This document shows, one piece after another, positions 7,699-14,302 of a stretch of DNA of 16,790 nt; within the stretch, counting starts at the first letter, position 1, and every line of letters starts with the position of its first letter. Source of the DNA: Candidatus Hydrothermota bacterium (GTDB lineage Bacteria; Hydrothermota; Hydrothermia; B15-G9); NCBI GenBank assembly GCA_003645975.1, contig QNDP01000006.1, positions 1 through 16,790 of the forward strand, read 5' to 3'. The notes under the pieces are model-generated. The model did no database searches. It saw only the letters and a program-made list of their open reading frames with translations, and was not told where the DNA came from. The translations under genes were made by a program, and so were the position numbers.

Positions 7699-8367
7699 TC
7701 ACTTTCCTGTCTTTGGAGAAGTTTGATTTATCCGACGGATAGAAGGGCATCTCCAGATGGGCAGCCAGCCTATATGTGCCATTTTAGCTTCCCTCTCAGC
7801 CGAGGAAGTTACTGCATTCAGAATCCGTTCTGCATCAGCAGCTTTTCTGGGTGGTGGATAGACGACTTTCATCTTCATGACGCATCTCGAGAATGGAACG
7901 GGAAGTTCAAGTCTGTCCCAAGACGGTAGCCGGATCGCATGGGCCATCCCCACGCCGAGAAACATCATGGGAATGTTCAGCTTCTGAGCAAGCCAGAGTG
8001 CGCCTTCCTTGAACCTTCTGGCAGGCCCTTTGGGGCCGTCCGGCGTTAAAGCGACGATTTTTCCAGCGTGCAGAGCCTTGAGCAGGCCGATAGTCCCTTT
8101 GACCGAGCCACGCGTCGATGACCCCCGAACGACTTCCAACCCATAGTGGTTCATGACGACTGCGATGGGATCGGCGTCGGGATGCTGCGAGGCGAGTCCC
8201 ACTATCGGCGTCTGTCTAAGGTAGTAGATGAAAGGCATAAGTTTGCTGTGCCATAGGACTAACACAGCAGGCCCTTTAAACTCAGGCCATTGACCTGTAG
8301 CTCTAAAGGAGAGTGTTGAAACCCAAACCTTATAGAGCGCCTTCAGGACTTTGAGCTTCAGGTTCAT
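7699..8367 (-). CDS. DUF374 family lysophospholipid acyltransferase-like protein (LpxJ-like)
   Basis: The 222-aa protein fits DUF374 in the LPLAT superfamily, which transfers acyl chains from acyl carriers to glycerolipids or to lipid A precursors at the inner membrane. Seen: the LVLWHSKLMPFIYYL block (36-50) with His40 at the catalytic position, SQHPDADPIA (60-69), VVRGSSTRGSVKG (79-91) and TPDGPKGP (108-115), all hallmarks of the family. A hydrophobic start near 5-20 may associate with the membrane. One characterised member, LpxJ, is a late acyltransferase of lipid A, so a role in outer-membrane lipid synthesis is plausible but not proven here. It is the last gene of the minus-strand run, and its ATG overlaps the thyX stop as ATGA (8364-8367). 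The alternative is a phospholipid acyltransferase. Confidence 0.88.
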   Translation of the reverse strand: MNLKLKVLKALYKVWVSTLSFRATGQWPEFKGPAVLVLWHSKLMPFIYYLRQTPIVGLASQHPDADPIAVVMNHYGLEVVRGSSTRGSVKGTIGLLKALHAGKIVALTPDGPKGPARRFKEGALWLAQKLNIPMMFLGVGMAHAIRLPSWDRLELPVPFSRCVMKMKVVYPPPRKAADAERILNAVTSSAEREAKMAHIGWLPIWRCPSIRRINQTSPKTGK

Positions 8368-9185
8368 GTTTCAAGCCATCTGGTAATGCCCTTTTGTTCC
8401 AGAAAGGTGTTGACCGTAAGAGGGACAACTTTTTGCAGGATTCGAGCGACGGCTTTTGCGACCTGCCGTGTCTCCCATTGAGCGGCCGGCGACAGCCTGA
8501 GTTCCAGAAAGTTAAACAGGGAACGCATGTTGATAGTCCAATAAAACTGAGTTCTAAGGCCCCAGGGCAACACCGTGCGAGCTGCCTCTTTCCGCAGCCC
8601 CATCCTGGTCAACTTCTCATAAAGTTCCAGTCCCCTTTTGACATGCCTCTCGATCTCGGCGAGCAAATTTTCCACTTCTTCCTTTGACGGCTGAAAATTT
8701 GGCGAATCTTTGACTCCGAGCAGCTCTGGTGGGACATGGATGTATTCGTTGAGATGGGCTTCTGGTTTGGGCCGTGTGTATCGAAATGAGCGCTTGAGCG
8801 GACTGGCTATGCGATGACGCAATATCTGTTCGCCGACATACATCGGAATCCCGTAAAGCAAGAACCTGAAAACCTGTTGCTCAAATGGAGAGAGGTGTCC
8901 GAGTTCGAGCAGTCTGACCAACAGTTTCCTGTCCGCTTCCTCGAGTTGGGCCTCGATAGTCCGTATTTCGTCCTCGATCTTGGAAATTTCGATCGGATCG
9001 CTTTCAGACCTCAACAACATTCTAAGCTCCTCAAGCTGTCTCTTTAGTTTTCCGTATCTCCCTGCATAGTCGTAGGATATGCGGGCGATCCGAGCCGGCG
9101 CCAGATCGTCTCCAAGCATCTCCTCGAGTAAGACAAATCCACCTCCGAGAATCGGTTCTTTTATGGGTAACTTTGGAACATGCAT
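8364..9185 (-). CDS. thyX: Flavin-dependent thymidylate synthase ThyX with a predicted coiled-coil insertion
   Basis: ThyX makes dTMP from dUMP using methylenetetrahydrofolate and NADPH with FAD, as a tetramer in the cytoplasm. The signature RHR-x7-S is present (R123 H124 R125 to S133), followed by YTRPKPEA, and the C-terminal half has EAARTVLPWG (200-209), TINMRSLFNFLELR (217-230) and AQWETRQVA (235-243), which carry the dUMP- and FAD-binding residues. At 273 aa it is somewhat longer than usual. The extra length is a charged heptad-like segment at about 45-88 between ARISYD and LLELGHLSPFE, rich in Lys, Glu and Leu and likely a helical hairpin. The start ATG 9185 follows GAGGATAAG and lies one base after the TAA of the upstream membrane-protein gene, so translation is probably coupled. 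No thyA was seen. Confidence 0.96.
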   Translation of the reverse strand: MHVPKLPIKEPILGGGFVLLEEMLGDDLAPARIARISYDYAGRYGKLKRQLEELRMLLRSESDPIEISKIEDEIRTIEAQLEEADRKLLVRLLELGHLSPFEQQVFRFLLYGIPMYVGEQILRHRIASPLKRSFRYTRPKPEAHLNEYIHVPPELLGVKDSPNFQPSKEEVENLLAEIERHVKRGLELYEKLTRMGLRKEAARTVLPWGLRTQFYWTINMRSLFNFLELRLSPAAQWETRQVAKAVARILQKVVPLTVNTFLEQKGITRWLET

Positions 9186-9186
9186 C

Positions 9187-9882
9187 TTATCCTCTATGCG
9201 GCATACTGGTCTTCAGAAACATAGTGCCTAAGAGCCACAGGAACCACAGCGCATAAGAGAACAGTAATGCTTTGCGTTTTGACGTTCTCCCAATGATAGC
9301 TATGCCGATACCGATCACATAAAAAGCCCAGATGGAGAAGATGTTCAAACTGGCCAAGAGACTTCCCCAAAATGTCGAAAGTTGTTCAGGCGAAAGGAAT
9401 GCACCCGGTGAGAACATCACCGAATGGACTCCGAACAGCCAGACTATCAGGAGTCTGAGGATCGATTCCAAAGTGGTGATGACATCGCCATAGAGCGAGA
9501 TCAGGACTCCATTTTCAAAAGAGATGTTGGCCTCGACCAGCGGGGCTGCGACCATGAAAAGGAGGCCTCGAAGGGCAGTTTTTGCTGTGAAGATGACGAT
9601 GAACGAGGCGATCATCCGTGTCCTTAAGGCACTTAGTGTCAAAAGTTTTCCCATTTGACGCATCTGCTCGGCCGAAAGTTCGCTTGCCCTTTCCAGCATC
9701 CGCTCTTTTATGGCTTGCAGAGCGAACGGAGCGATCAGATAGGACAGGACAAGCCCGATCACGAACAGGAAGCCGAACACGATGAAAGGGTTGACCGGTT
9801 GTTCATCTTGTTGTTTGAAGGCCTTTGTTGGACTCACAATTGCCCAAAAAATTCCTTTGAGTGCGTGTGTTATGGCCTGCAT
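9187..9882 (-). CDS. Yip1-like multi-spanning membrane protein
   Basis: The 231-aa protein has about five hydrophobic helices (near 32-55, 89-114, 137-154, 172-197 and 204-223). The N-terminal WAIVSPTKAFKQ stretch with a following Pro-Phe, and the overall layout, resemble bacterial Yip1-domain proteins, whose function is poorly known. A charged segment (58-80, KERMLERASELSAEQMRQM) separates the first two helices and may be an amphipathic helix. No catalytic motif is visible. ATG 9882 is preceded by GAGGTGAGCA and lies eight nt after the tdh stop. Its own stop is one base before the thyX start. The position in this mixed operon gives no clear functional clue. The family call rests on overall pattern only and could be wrong. 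Confidence 0.65.
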   Translation of the reverse strand: MQAITHALKGIFWAIVSPTKAFKQQDEQPVNPFIVFGFLFVIGLVLSYLIAPFALQAIKERMLERASELSAEQMRQMGKLLTLSALRTRMIASFIVIFTAKTALRGLLFMVAAPLVEANISFENGVLISLYGDVITTLESILRLLIVWLFGVHSVMFSPGAFLSPEQLSTFWGSLLASLNIFSIWAFYVIGIGIAIIGRTSKRKALLFSYALWFLWLLGTMFLKTSMPHRG

Positions 9883-9890
9883 TGCTCACC

Positions 9891-10931
9891 TCACTCAGGA
9901 TAAAGCACAATTTTTACGGCTTGTTTGTCTATGAGCAGCTTCATCGCTTCGTCGAATTGCTCCAGCTTCATCCTGTGCGTGATGATCGGCGTGAGATCGA
10001 CCCTTTTTGAGGCCAAAAGTTCTTGAACTTGATACCATGTTCTGAACATCAGTCTCCCGTTAATTCCGTAGAGCCTGAGATACTTGAAGATAACATTTTC
10101 GGTAATGTCGATTGTAACAGGTTTGGACGGGATTCCGAGCAACGAGGCGACGCCACCCTTTTTGAGCACCCTCAACCCTGCTTTCAGGGCAGCTTCAGAA
10201 CCCGACATCTCCAGAACCACATCGACGCCGAGTCCGGATGTGTGGTCGAGAATGTAAGAAATCGGGTCGGTCTCGTTGGGATTTATCACGAAGTCTGCGC
10301 CCATTTTTTCGGCGAACGAACGGCGGTAGTCGCTCGGTTCCACTGCAAAGATCTTTGAAGCCCCGGCCGCTTTTGCGATGGCAACCGACATCAGGCCTAT
10401 GGGACCGAGTCCAAAGACTGCAACGGATTTTGCCGTGATGTCCTCGATGAGAGTTGCATGGACGGCGTTTCCGAAAGGTTCCTGAATTGCAGCGACTTCT
10501 GGTGGTATCGAACGGTCGGTTTTCCACGCATTTTCTTCAGGGATGGCGATGTATTCCGCATAAGCTCCATCGACATCTACACCCAAAATCTTCACATTTT
10601 CGCAGATATGTGCGTTCCCTGTTCGGCAATAGTAACATTTGCCGCAGGCTATGTGAGTTTCAGCGGAGACATAATCGCCCGGTTTGACAAGCGTAACATC
10701 TTTTCCGACTTCCACAACTTCGCCGACAAATTCATGCCCGAAAATTCGTGGGGGTTTGATCCTGTGGGACGCCCACTCATCCCAAGTGTAAATGTGGACA
10801 TCAGTGCCACATATTCCGATGGCCTTGATTTTTACTAACACTTCTTTGGGGCCGACTTTTGGCACTTCCACATTTGCAAGGGAAGCACCTGGCCCCGGAA
10901 CAGCTTTTATGATCGCTTTCATTGTCTCCAA
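9891..10931 (-). CDS. tdh: L-threonine 3-dehydrogenase, zinc-dependent MDR family
   Basis: The enzyme oxidises threonine with NAD+ to 2-amino-3-ketobutyrate. Counting from MKAIIKAVPG as 1, it has the catalytic Zn ligand Cys38 in ICGTDVHIYTWDEW, His63-Glu64, four structural-zinc cysteines (93, 96, 99, 107), the Rossmann motif GLGPIG (171-176), and the Tdh-type ending YGINGRLMFRTWY and TPIITHRMK. This separates it from other medium-chain dehydrogenases. From memory the ETHIACGKCYYC and ILGVDVDGAYAEY blocks look closer to archaeal Tdh than to E. coli Tdh. I start it at TTG 10931 (346 aa), because AAGGAGG lies eight nt upstream; the alternative ATG 10922 (343 aa) is 17 nt from that SD. No kbl (2-amino-3-ketobutyrate ligase) is adjacent. 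Its SD begins directly after the sirtuin stop. Confidence 0.93.
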   Translation of the reverse strand: METMKAIIKAVPGPGASLANVEVPKVGPKEVLVKIKAIGICGTDVHIYTWDEWASHRIKPPRIFGHEFVGEVVEVGKDVTLVKPGDYVSAETHIACGKCYYCRTGNAHICENVKILGVDVDGAYAEYIAIPEENAWKTDRSIPPEVAAIQEPFGNAVHATLIEDITAKSVAVFGLGPIGLMSVAIAKAAGASKIFAVEPSDYRRSFAEKMGADFVINPNETDPISYILDHTSGLGVDVVLEMSGSEAALKAGLRVLKKGGVASLLGIPSKPVTIDITENVIFKYLRLYGINGRLMFRTWYQVQELLASKRVDLTPIITHRMKLEQFDEAMKLLIDKQAVKIVLYPE

Positions 10932-10939
10932 CCCTAAAA

Positions 10940-10946
10940 CCTCCTT
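10940..10946 (-). promoter_or_regulatory. Shine-Dalgarno that decides the tdh start
   Basis: On the minus strand AAGGAGG lies eight nt before TTG 10931 and 17 nt before ATG 10922. The spacing favours the TTG, adding three residues before the usual MKA start. A weaker GGAG only three nt before the ATG leaves some doubt. Confidence 0.6.
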
Positions 10947-10947
10947 T

Positions 10948-11754
10948 TTATTCGTCCTCTTTTTTGTTTTCTTCTTCGTTCTCTTCGAGATCCTCTTTGA
11001 GCAGCTTTTTAACCTCGTGGACAAGTTTTGGAAGGATTTCGCCCGCTTTCCCTCTGATGGAAATATCGGCTATCTCGGTAACCGGCGTCGGTTCTGGGTT
11101 TACTTCGATGATTACGGAAGCATTCCTTTTGGCTATAAGGGGCAGTGAGGCGGCGGGATAAACCAAAGCAGAGGTTCCGATCACGAGAAAGAAATAGCTC
11201 CTCGAGGCCATTTCGATCGCGGTGTCCAAAGCGTCTTCAGGCAGAGGTTCACCGAAAAGGACGACATTGGGACGCAACATTCCGCCACATCTCTTGCACT
11301 TCGGCGGCATCTTGTCCTGTTTAACCGCTTCATCCATCGGATAGATCGTCCCACAATCGACACATTTGGCCTGGAACAAATTTCCGTGCAGCTCGATTAC
11401 ATTTCTGGAGCCGGCGCGCTGATGCAACCTATCGATGTTTTGTGTGATCACGAAGAAGAGTTTTAGCAATGATCCAAGTTCTGCGAGTGCAAGATGTCCT
11501 TTGTTGGGTTTGGCTTTTAGCACATCGAAGTATCGCCCTTTATACCACTCCCAGACTTTTTTGGGGTGTTTGAACAGGGCTTCCGGTGTGGCGAACTCCT
11601 CCGGTTTGAACTTGCTCCAGAGGCCGTCTTTGTCTCTAAAAGTCGGGATTCCACTCTCTTTTGATATGCCAGCTCCGGTCAGGGCTGCACCATAGCCCTT
11701 CGCAATTATGGTGTTTGATATGACAATCGCTGCATCTACGATTTCCGTTTCCAT
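10948..11754 (-). CDS. cobB: NAD-dependent protein deacylase, sirtuin with Tyr-x-x-Arg acyl-pocket motif
   Basis: The 268-aa cytoplasmic protein would remove acyl groups from lysines using NAD+. Seen: GAGISKESGIPTFR (27-40), TQNIDRLH (104-111), the catalytic His123 in ELHG, a zinc site with Cys131, Cys134, Cys153 and Cys156, NVVLFGE (163-169), and GTSALVYPAASLP (193-205). Tyr71 and Arg74 in WYKGR align with the Y-x-x-R pair that gives SIRT5 and E. coli CobB their preference for succinyl and malonyl lysine, so desuccinylase activity is likely. The last 20 residues are a charged tail of Lys, Asp, Glu and Asn, unusual for the family. ATG 11754 follows GAGGATAGA and lies inside the upstream gene (19-nt overlap). 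The gene symbol is by analogy with E. coli. Confidence 0.94.
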   Translation of the reverse strand: METEIVDAAIVISNTIIAKGYGAALTGAGISKESGIPTFRDKDGLWSKFKPEEFATPEALFKHPKKVWEWYKGRYFDVLKAKPNKGHLALAELGSLLKLFFVITQNIDRLHQRAGSRNVIELHGNLFQAKCVDCGTIYPMDEAVKQDKMPPKCKRCGGMLRPNVVLFGEPLPEDALDTAIEMASRSYFFLVIGTSALVYPAASLPLIAKRNASVIIEVNPEPTPVTEIADISIRGKAGEILPKLVHEVKKLLKEDLEENEEENKKEDE

Positions 11755-12236
11755 TCTATCCTCAGTAATTTTTGACCATCAGAGAATGAAAATGTTAGGT
11801 CTCCGTGAAATGTCCGTTGGACAGCTTTGGCTATTTTTTTCGCAAGCGTCTCCGTTGTGGTTTGGATTACGATTGTGTCGCCCTCGTCCTTGTTTTCGAT
11901 GATTCTTGCGAGTGGATTGCGCCGCATCTCAGCCTCTGCTTCGTTTTTGATCATGCGTTTCATGTCCTCAAGTTCATGAGGTTTGACACCTTCTTTGACA
12001 ATATACACGATACCAAGAGGATAATGGTCGCGAATTTTCCTGCAAGCAGGGCATTCCTTGAAATTCACTTTGTCCTTGTTCTCCATCAACTCATTGTAGA
12101 ACTTTTCATCCCAGAACCATCTCTTGTTGTGATAGATCAACTTGCACGAAGGACACACAGTTGGATCCTTATAAATGCTTCTGTCCATATAAGGGTCATG
12201 GAGTTTCACATCATAGAGTTCGTTGAGTCTTTTCAT
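11736..12236 (-). CDS. Zinc-binding protein resembling the BCAM0308 family
   Basis: The 166-aa protein begins with a zinc-ribbon-like half: CPSC (Cys28, Cys31) and CPAC (Cys62, Cys65) with KRWFWDE between them, then PLGIVYI. The second half has an HELEDMKRMIKNEAEAE helix (87-103), NPLARI, VIQTTTETLAKKIAKAV (123-139) and ends in RIEWKRK. This layout, and a distant likeness to the NMD3 N-terminal zinc region, match what I recall of the BCAM0308 family, whose role is unknown. The alternation of basic and acidic segments and the Lys-rich end would suit an RNA- or protein-binding adaptor, which is inference. ATG 12236 follows GGAGG by seven nt. Its 3' end overlaps the sirtuin start by 19 nt, so the two proteins are probably made together. 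It may be the first gene of a sub-operon. Confidence 0.75.
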   Translation of the reverse strand: MKRLNELYDVKLHDPYMDRSIYKDPTVCPSCKLIYHNKRWFWDEKFYNELMENKDKVNFKECPACRKIRDHYPLGIVYIVKEGVKPHELEDMKRMIKNEAEAEMRRNPLARIIENKDEGDTIVIQTTTETLAKKIAKAVQRTFHGDLTFSFSDGQKLLRIEWKRKS

Positions 12237-12279
12237 ATTTCATCCTCCCTTTGTGTGGATTTTTGTCCCCAAAGGGGCG

Positions 12280-12307
12280 ATTACAAGGCGAGCTATTTTT
12301 CATCCAA
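12280..12307 (-). promoter_or_regulatory. Possible internal promoter before the BCAM0308-like gene
   Basis: On the minus strand TTGGAT (12307-12302), a 16-nt spacer and TGTAAT (12285-12280) lie in the 94-nt gap between the thioesterase and zinc-protein genes. The -10 is good (five of six), the -35 weak (three of six). The gap is the largest in the nine-gene run, which is where a second promoter would be expected. Confidence 0.3.
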
Positions 12308-12330
12308 AATGTCTTCATCATGATGACTGT

Positions 12331-12726
12331 CTAAACTTCTATCATTAAAGCTTCGGCTTCGGCCAAGACAAGGCCGCTCTTATCTATGATTTTGCCAATA
12401 CCCTCAACCCTTCTCCCTTTTACCGATTTGATTTTACCTATGGCTTTCAGTGGTTTTCCTATGGGTATCGGCCTTTTATATCTGACGGTCAATTTAGCTG
12501 TTGCAACGGATTTTCCGAGTCCGCTTGCCGCATAGACCATAATTTCGTCAAGGATAGTTGCAGCTATTCCGCCGTGCATAACACCCTGATAGCCTTGATA
12601 TTCGCGGGCTGGAAGGAATTCGGTCTCAGCATATCCATCTTCCCTTGTCGAGATTTTCAACTTCAACCCATAAGGATTGGCTTTGCCGCAGGCGAAGCAA
12701 TAGTCATCTCTCAGCCATTCGCTCAT
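12331..12726 (-). CDS. PaaI-type hotdog-fold thioesterase
   Basis: The 131-aa protein is a single hotdog domain of the usual length that would hydrolyse acyl- or aryl-CoA thioesters in the cytoplasm. Seen: CFACGKANPYGLKL (10-23), a Cys-x-x-Cys start common in one PaaI branch, then GVMHGGIAATILDEIM (48-63), where the HGG loop and the Asp60/Glu61 pair are the family's active-site region, and VRYKRPIPIGKPL (81-93) as a central strand. The CoA substrate cannot be told from the sequence. ATG 12726 follows GGAGGTAAAGCA. It overlaps the lolA stop as ATGA (12723-12726), so it is translated with lolA and sucD. A succinyl-CoA or fatty-acyl-CoA link to its neighbours is possible but unsupported by residues. 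Confidence 0.9.
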   Translation of the reverse strand: MSEWLRDDYCFACGKANPYGLKLKISTREDGYAETEFLPAREYQGYQGVMHGGIAATILDEIMVYAASGLGKSVATAKLTVRYKRPIPIGKPLKAIGKIKSVKGRRVEGIGKIIDKSGLVLAEAEALMIEV

Positions 12727-13277
12727 TGCTTTACCTCCGCAATGGAGAACAACGAATCCGGCAGCTCGACATTCAATTTCAATTTTTTGAAGCGATAGTG
12801 CATCTCCGTGCTCACATCGTAAATCGTCATCGAAAGGACTCTAAATCCGTTCTTGGCGAATTCGATTGTAACGCTTCCCGTGTATCCGCTCTGATTCGGC
12901 GTAACGGAAAATATGTAAGACGAATCGGACTGTGTCATCGTGATTTTGAAATTTTTTCTCAGCTCCTGACTGTTTTGAGGAATCAGGAATGTGAATTCCT
13001 GTCGAACCATCGGTTGTTCGGCATCGGGAGACACCAGAATGTAAACTGAGTCCAAAAGGAGAAGGGTTTGCTTTTGTGGAGAGAGAAAGTCGATTCTAAG
13101 TTTATTAGGTGTAACAAGATAGGCATGACCTGTAAAAGTTCTTTCAAAATCAATGTCAGGATAACGAACCGTCTCCACGAAATCAGCTTCTGCCGATTTA
13201 AGGGAGTCCACGAAATCGAAAAATTTTTCAAAAGGCGAATTGGCAAGGATTAAAGTTAAGAACAAAGTTATCGTCAT
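12723..13277 (-). CDS. lolA: LolA-like outer-membrane lipoprotein carrier
   Basis: LolA carries lipoproteins from the LolCDE exporter across the periplasm to the outer membrane. The 184-aa length fits. Seen: an N-terminal hydrophobic segment (3-12, [10 protein letters not shown] with a likely cut after Ser14), an [17 protein letters not shown] helix (19-35), and then alternating beta strands such as [18 protein letters not shown] (50-67), [13 protein letters not shown], and GSVTIEFA near 133, matching the open beta-barrel half of LolA. The signal segment has no Lys or Arg before it, which is unusual for a Sec signal. ATG 13277 follows GGAGG by ten nt and overlaps the sucD stop as ATGA (13274-13277). 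An LprG- or DUF4292-type lipid carrier is less likely. The presence of LolA indicates an outer membrane. Confidence 0.85.
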   Translation of the reverse strand: MTITLFLTLILANSPFEKFFDFVDSLKSAEADFVETVRYPDIDFERTFTGHAYLVTPNKLRIDFLSPQKQTLLLLDSVYILVSPDAEQPMVRQEFTFLIPQNSQELRKNFKITMTQSDSSYIFSVTPNQSGYTGSVTIEFAKNGFRVLSMTIYDVSTEMHYRFKKLKLNVELPDSLFSIAEVKQ

Positions 13278-14146
13278 GCTCTCAGCGCCTCCCTCATAAG
13301 CTTTGCGACTTCAGCGGGTTCATCTGCTACGGGCACGCCGGCCTCATTGAACGCCTTTATTTTTTCAGCAGCCGTGCCCGACGAGCCTGATATGATGGCG
13401 CCAGCGTGTCCCATCCTTTTCTCAGGCGGTGCCGTCCTTCCGGCTATAAAGCCGACCACAGGTTTTGACACATGATTTTTTATAAACTCAGCGGCATCCT
13501 GTTCGTCCGTGCCGCCGATTTCGCCGATTATCACAATGCCCTCAGTCTCAGGATCGTTCTCGAACATTTCCAGAAGGTCGATAAATTTTGTCCCAATTAT
13601 CGGGTCGCCTCCGATCCCGATAGCCGTCGATTGGCCTAATCCTGAAGCGGTTAAGTGGCTAACTATTTCATAAGTCAGGGTTCCGCTGCGGGAGATCACA
13701 CCGATAGGGCCGCGTTTGAAGATGTGGCCGGGCAAGATGCCGACCTTAGCCTCTTCTGGTGTAATGACACCCGGGCAGTTGGGGCCTATGAGCCGCGCAC
13801 CCTTCTCTCTGACAAACTTAACCACCTTCATCATATCGAGCACAGGGATCCCTTCGGTGATGGCAACTATGAGTTTAATTCCAGCGTCAGCGGCTTCCAT
13901 GATCGCATCGGCAGCAAATTTTGCAGGCACAAAAATTACCGAAGTGTTAGCACCTGTGTTTTCCACAGCTTCGCTTACCGTGTTGAAAACCGGGACGCCT
14001 TCGACACTCATTCCGCCTTTTCCCGGCGTTACCCCTCCAACCACTTTTGTGCCGTATTCGAGCATCAGTTTCGTGTGGAACGAGCCATCACGACCCGTAA
14101 TCCCTTGAACCAAAACCCTTGTGTCATTTCCTACAAGTATCGCCAT
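13274..14146 (-). CDS. sucD: Succinyl-CoA synthetase (ADP/GDP-forming) alpha subunit
   Basis: The alpha subunit binds CoA and carries the phosphohistidine of the TCA-cycle enzyme that interconverts succinyl-CoA and succinate with ATP or GTP formation. The 290-aa protein has the CoA-binding loop [10 protein letters not shown] (15-24), TPGKGGMS (40-47), [10 protein letters not shown] (121-130), SRSGTLTYE (152-160), GIGGDPIIG (177-185), and the phosphorylated histidine His247 in RMGHAGAII. All key features are intact and the length is standard. I chose ATG 14146, with GGAGG nine nt before it; a longer reading frame upstream crosses the promoter. The beta subunit gene sucC, usually adjacent, is absent on either side. 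It is the first gene of the minus-strand run and shares a divergent promoter region with apbE. Confidence 0.97.
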   Translation of the reverse strand: MAILVGNDTRVLVQGITGRDGSFHTKLMLEYGTKVVGGVTPGKGGMSVEGVPVFNTVSEAVENTGANTSVIFVPAKFAADAIMEAADAGIKLIVAITEGIPVLDMMKVVKFVREKGARLIGPNCPGVITPEEAKVGILPGHIFKRGPIGVISRSGTLTYEIVSHLTASGLGQSTAIGIGGDPIIGTKFIDLLEMFENDPETEGIVIIGEIGGTDEQDAAEFIKNHVSKPVVGFIAGRTAPPEKRMGHAGAIISGSSGTAAEKIKAFNEAGVPVADEPAEVAKLMREALRA

Positions 14147-14172
14147 TCCTTTGTTCCTCCTTTGACTCGAAA

Positions 14173-14201
14173 ATTGTAACAAACGCAGTTGATACGGTCA
14201 A
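14173..14201 (-). promoter_or_regulatory. Sigma-70-type promoter of the sucD operon
   Basis: On the minus strand TTGACC (14201-14196), a 17-nt spacer and TACAAT (14178-14173) give a near-consensus promoter (five of six at both boxes). Transcription would start near 14166, followed by GGAGG and sucD ATG 14146. Its -35 lies within the inverted repeat shared with the apbE promoter. Confidence 0.65.
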
Positions 14202-14217
14202 CTTCGTCGCCTCTAAC
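14189..14217 (+). promoter_or_regulatory. Candidate promoter of apbE, facing the sucD promoter
   Basis: TTGATA (14189-14194), a 17-nt spacer and TCTAAC (14212-14217) predict a start near 14224, 79 nt before apbE ATG 14303. The -35 sits in the repeat GTTGA-n5-TCAAC (14188-14202), whose other arm is the sucD -35. Polymerase can hardly occupy both at once, so the two genes may compete or respond to one regulator. Confidence 0.4.
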
Positions 14218-14302
14218 CTTCTGTTTTGTCCAAGACTTCAATGTTTCGGTTGAATTTTTCTGGATCTGTCCTACCATCCTTCTCCCAAACGGAGAGCAGG
14301 CT

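Noticed and set aside
12267..12277. CCCC-AAA-GGGG hairpin in the thioesterase/zinc-protein gap
   Set aside because: Only a four-base-pair stem and no T-run on either strand, so not called a terminator.
11805..12323. 172-codon plus-strand frame opposite the zinc-binding protein
   Set aside because: It is a Phe/His-rich mirror of the minus-strand gene, with no start signal.
12315..12326. 12-bp perfect palindrome TCATCATGATGA just after the thioesterase stop
   Set aside because: Palindromes of this length are expected a few times by chance in a window this size, and it lies upstream of the weak promoter without a second copy.
13655..14179. 174-codon plus-strand frame opposite sucD
   Set aside because: sucD is certain from its motifs; the opposite frame shows no family pattern and no SD.
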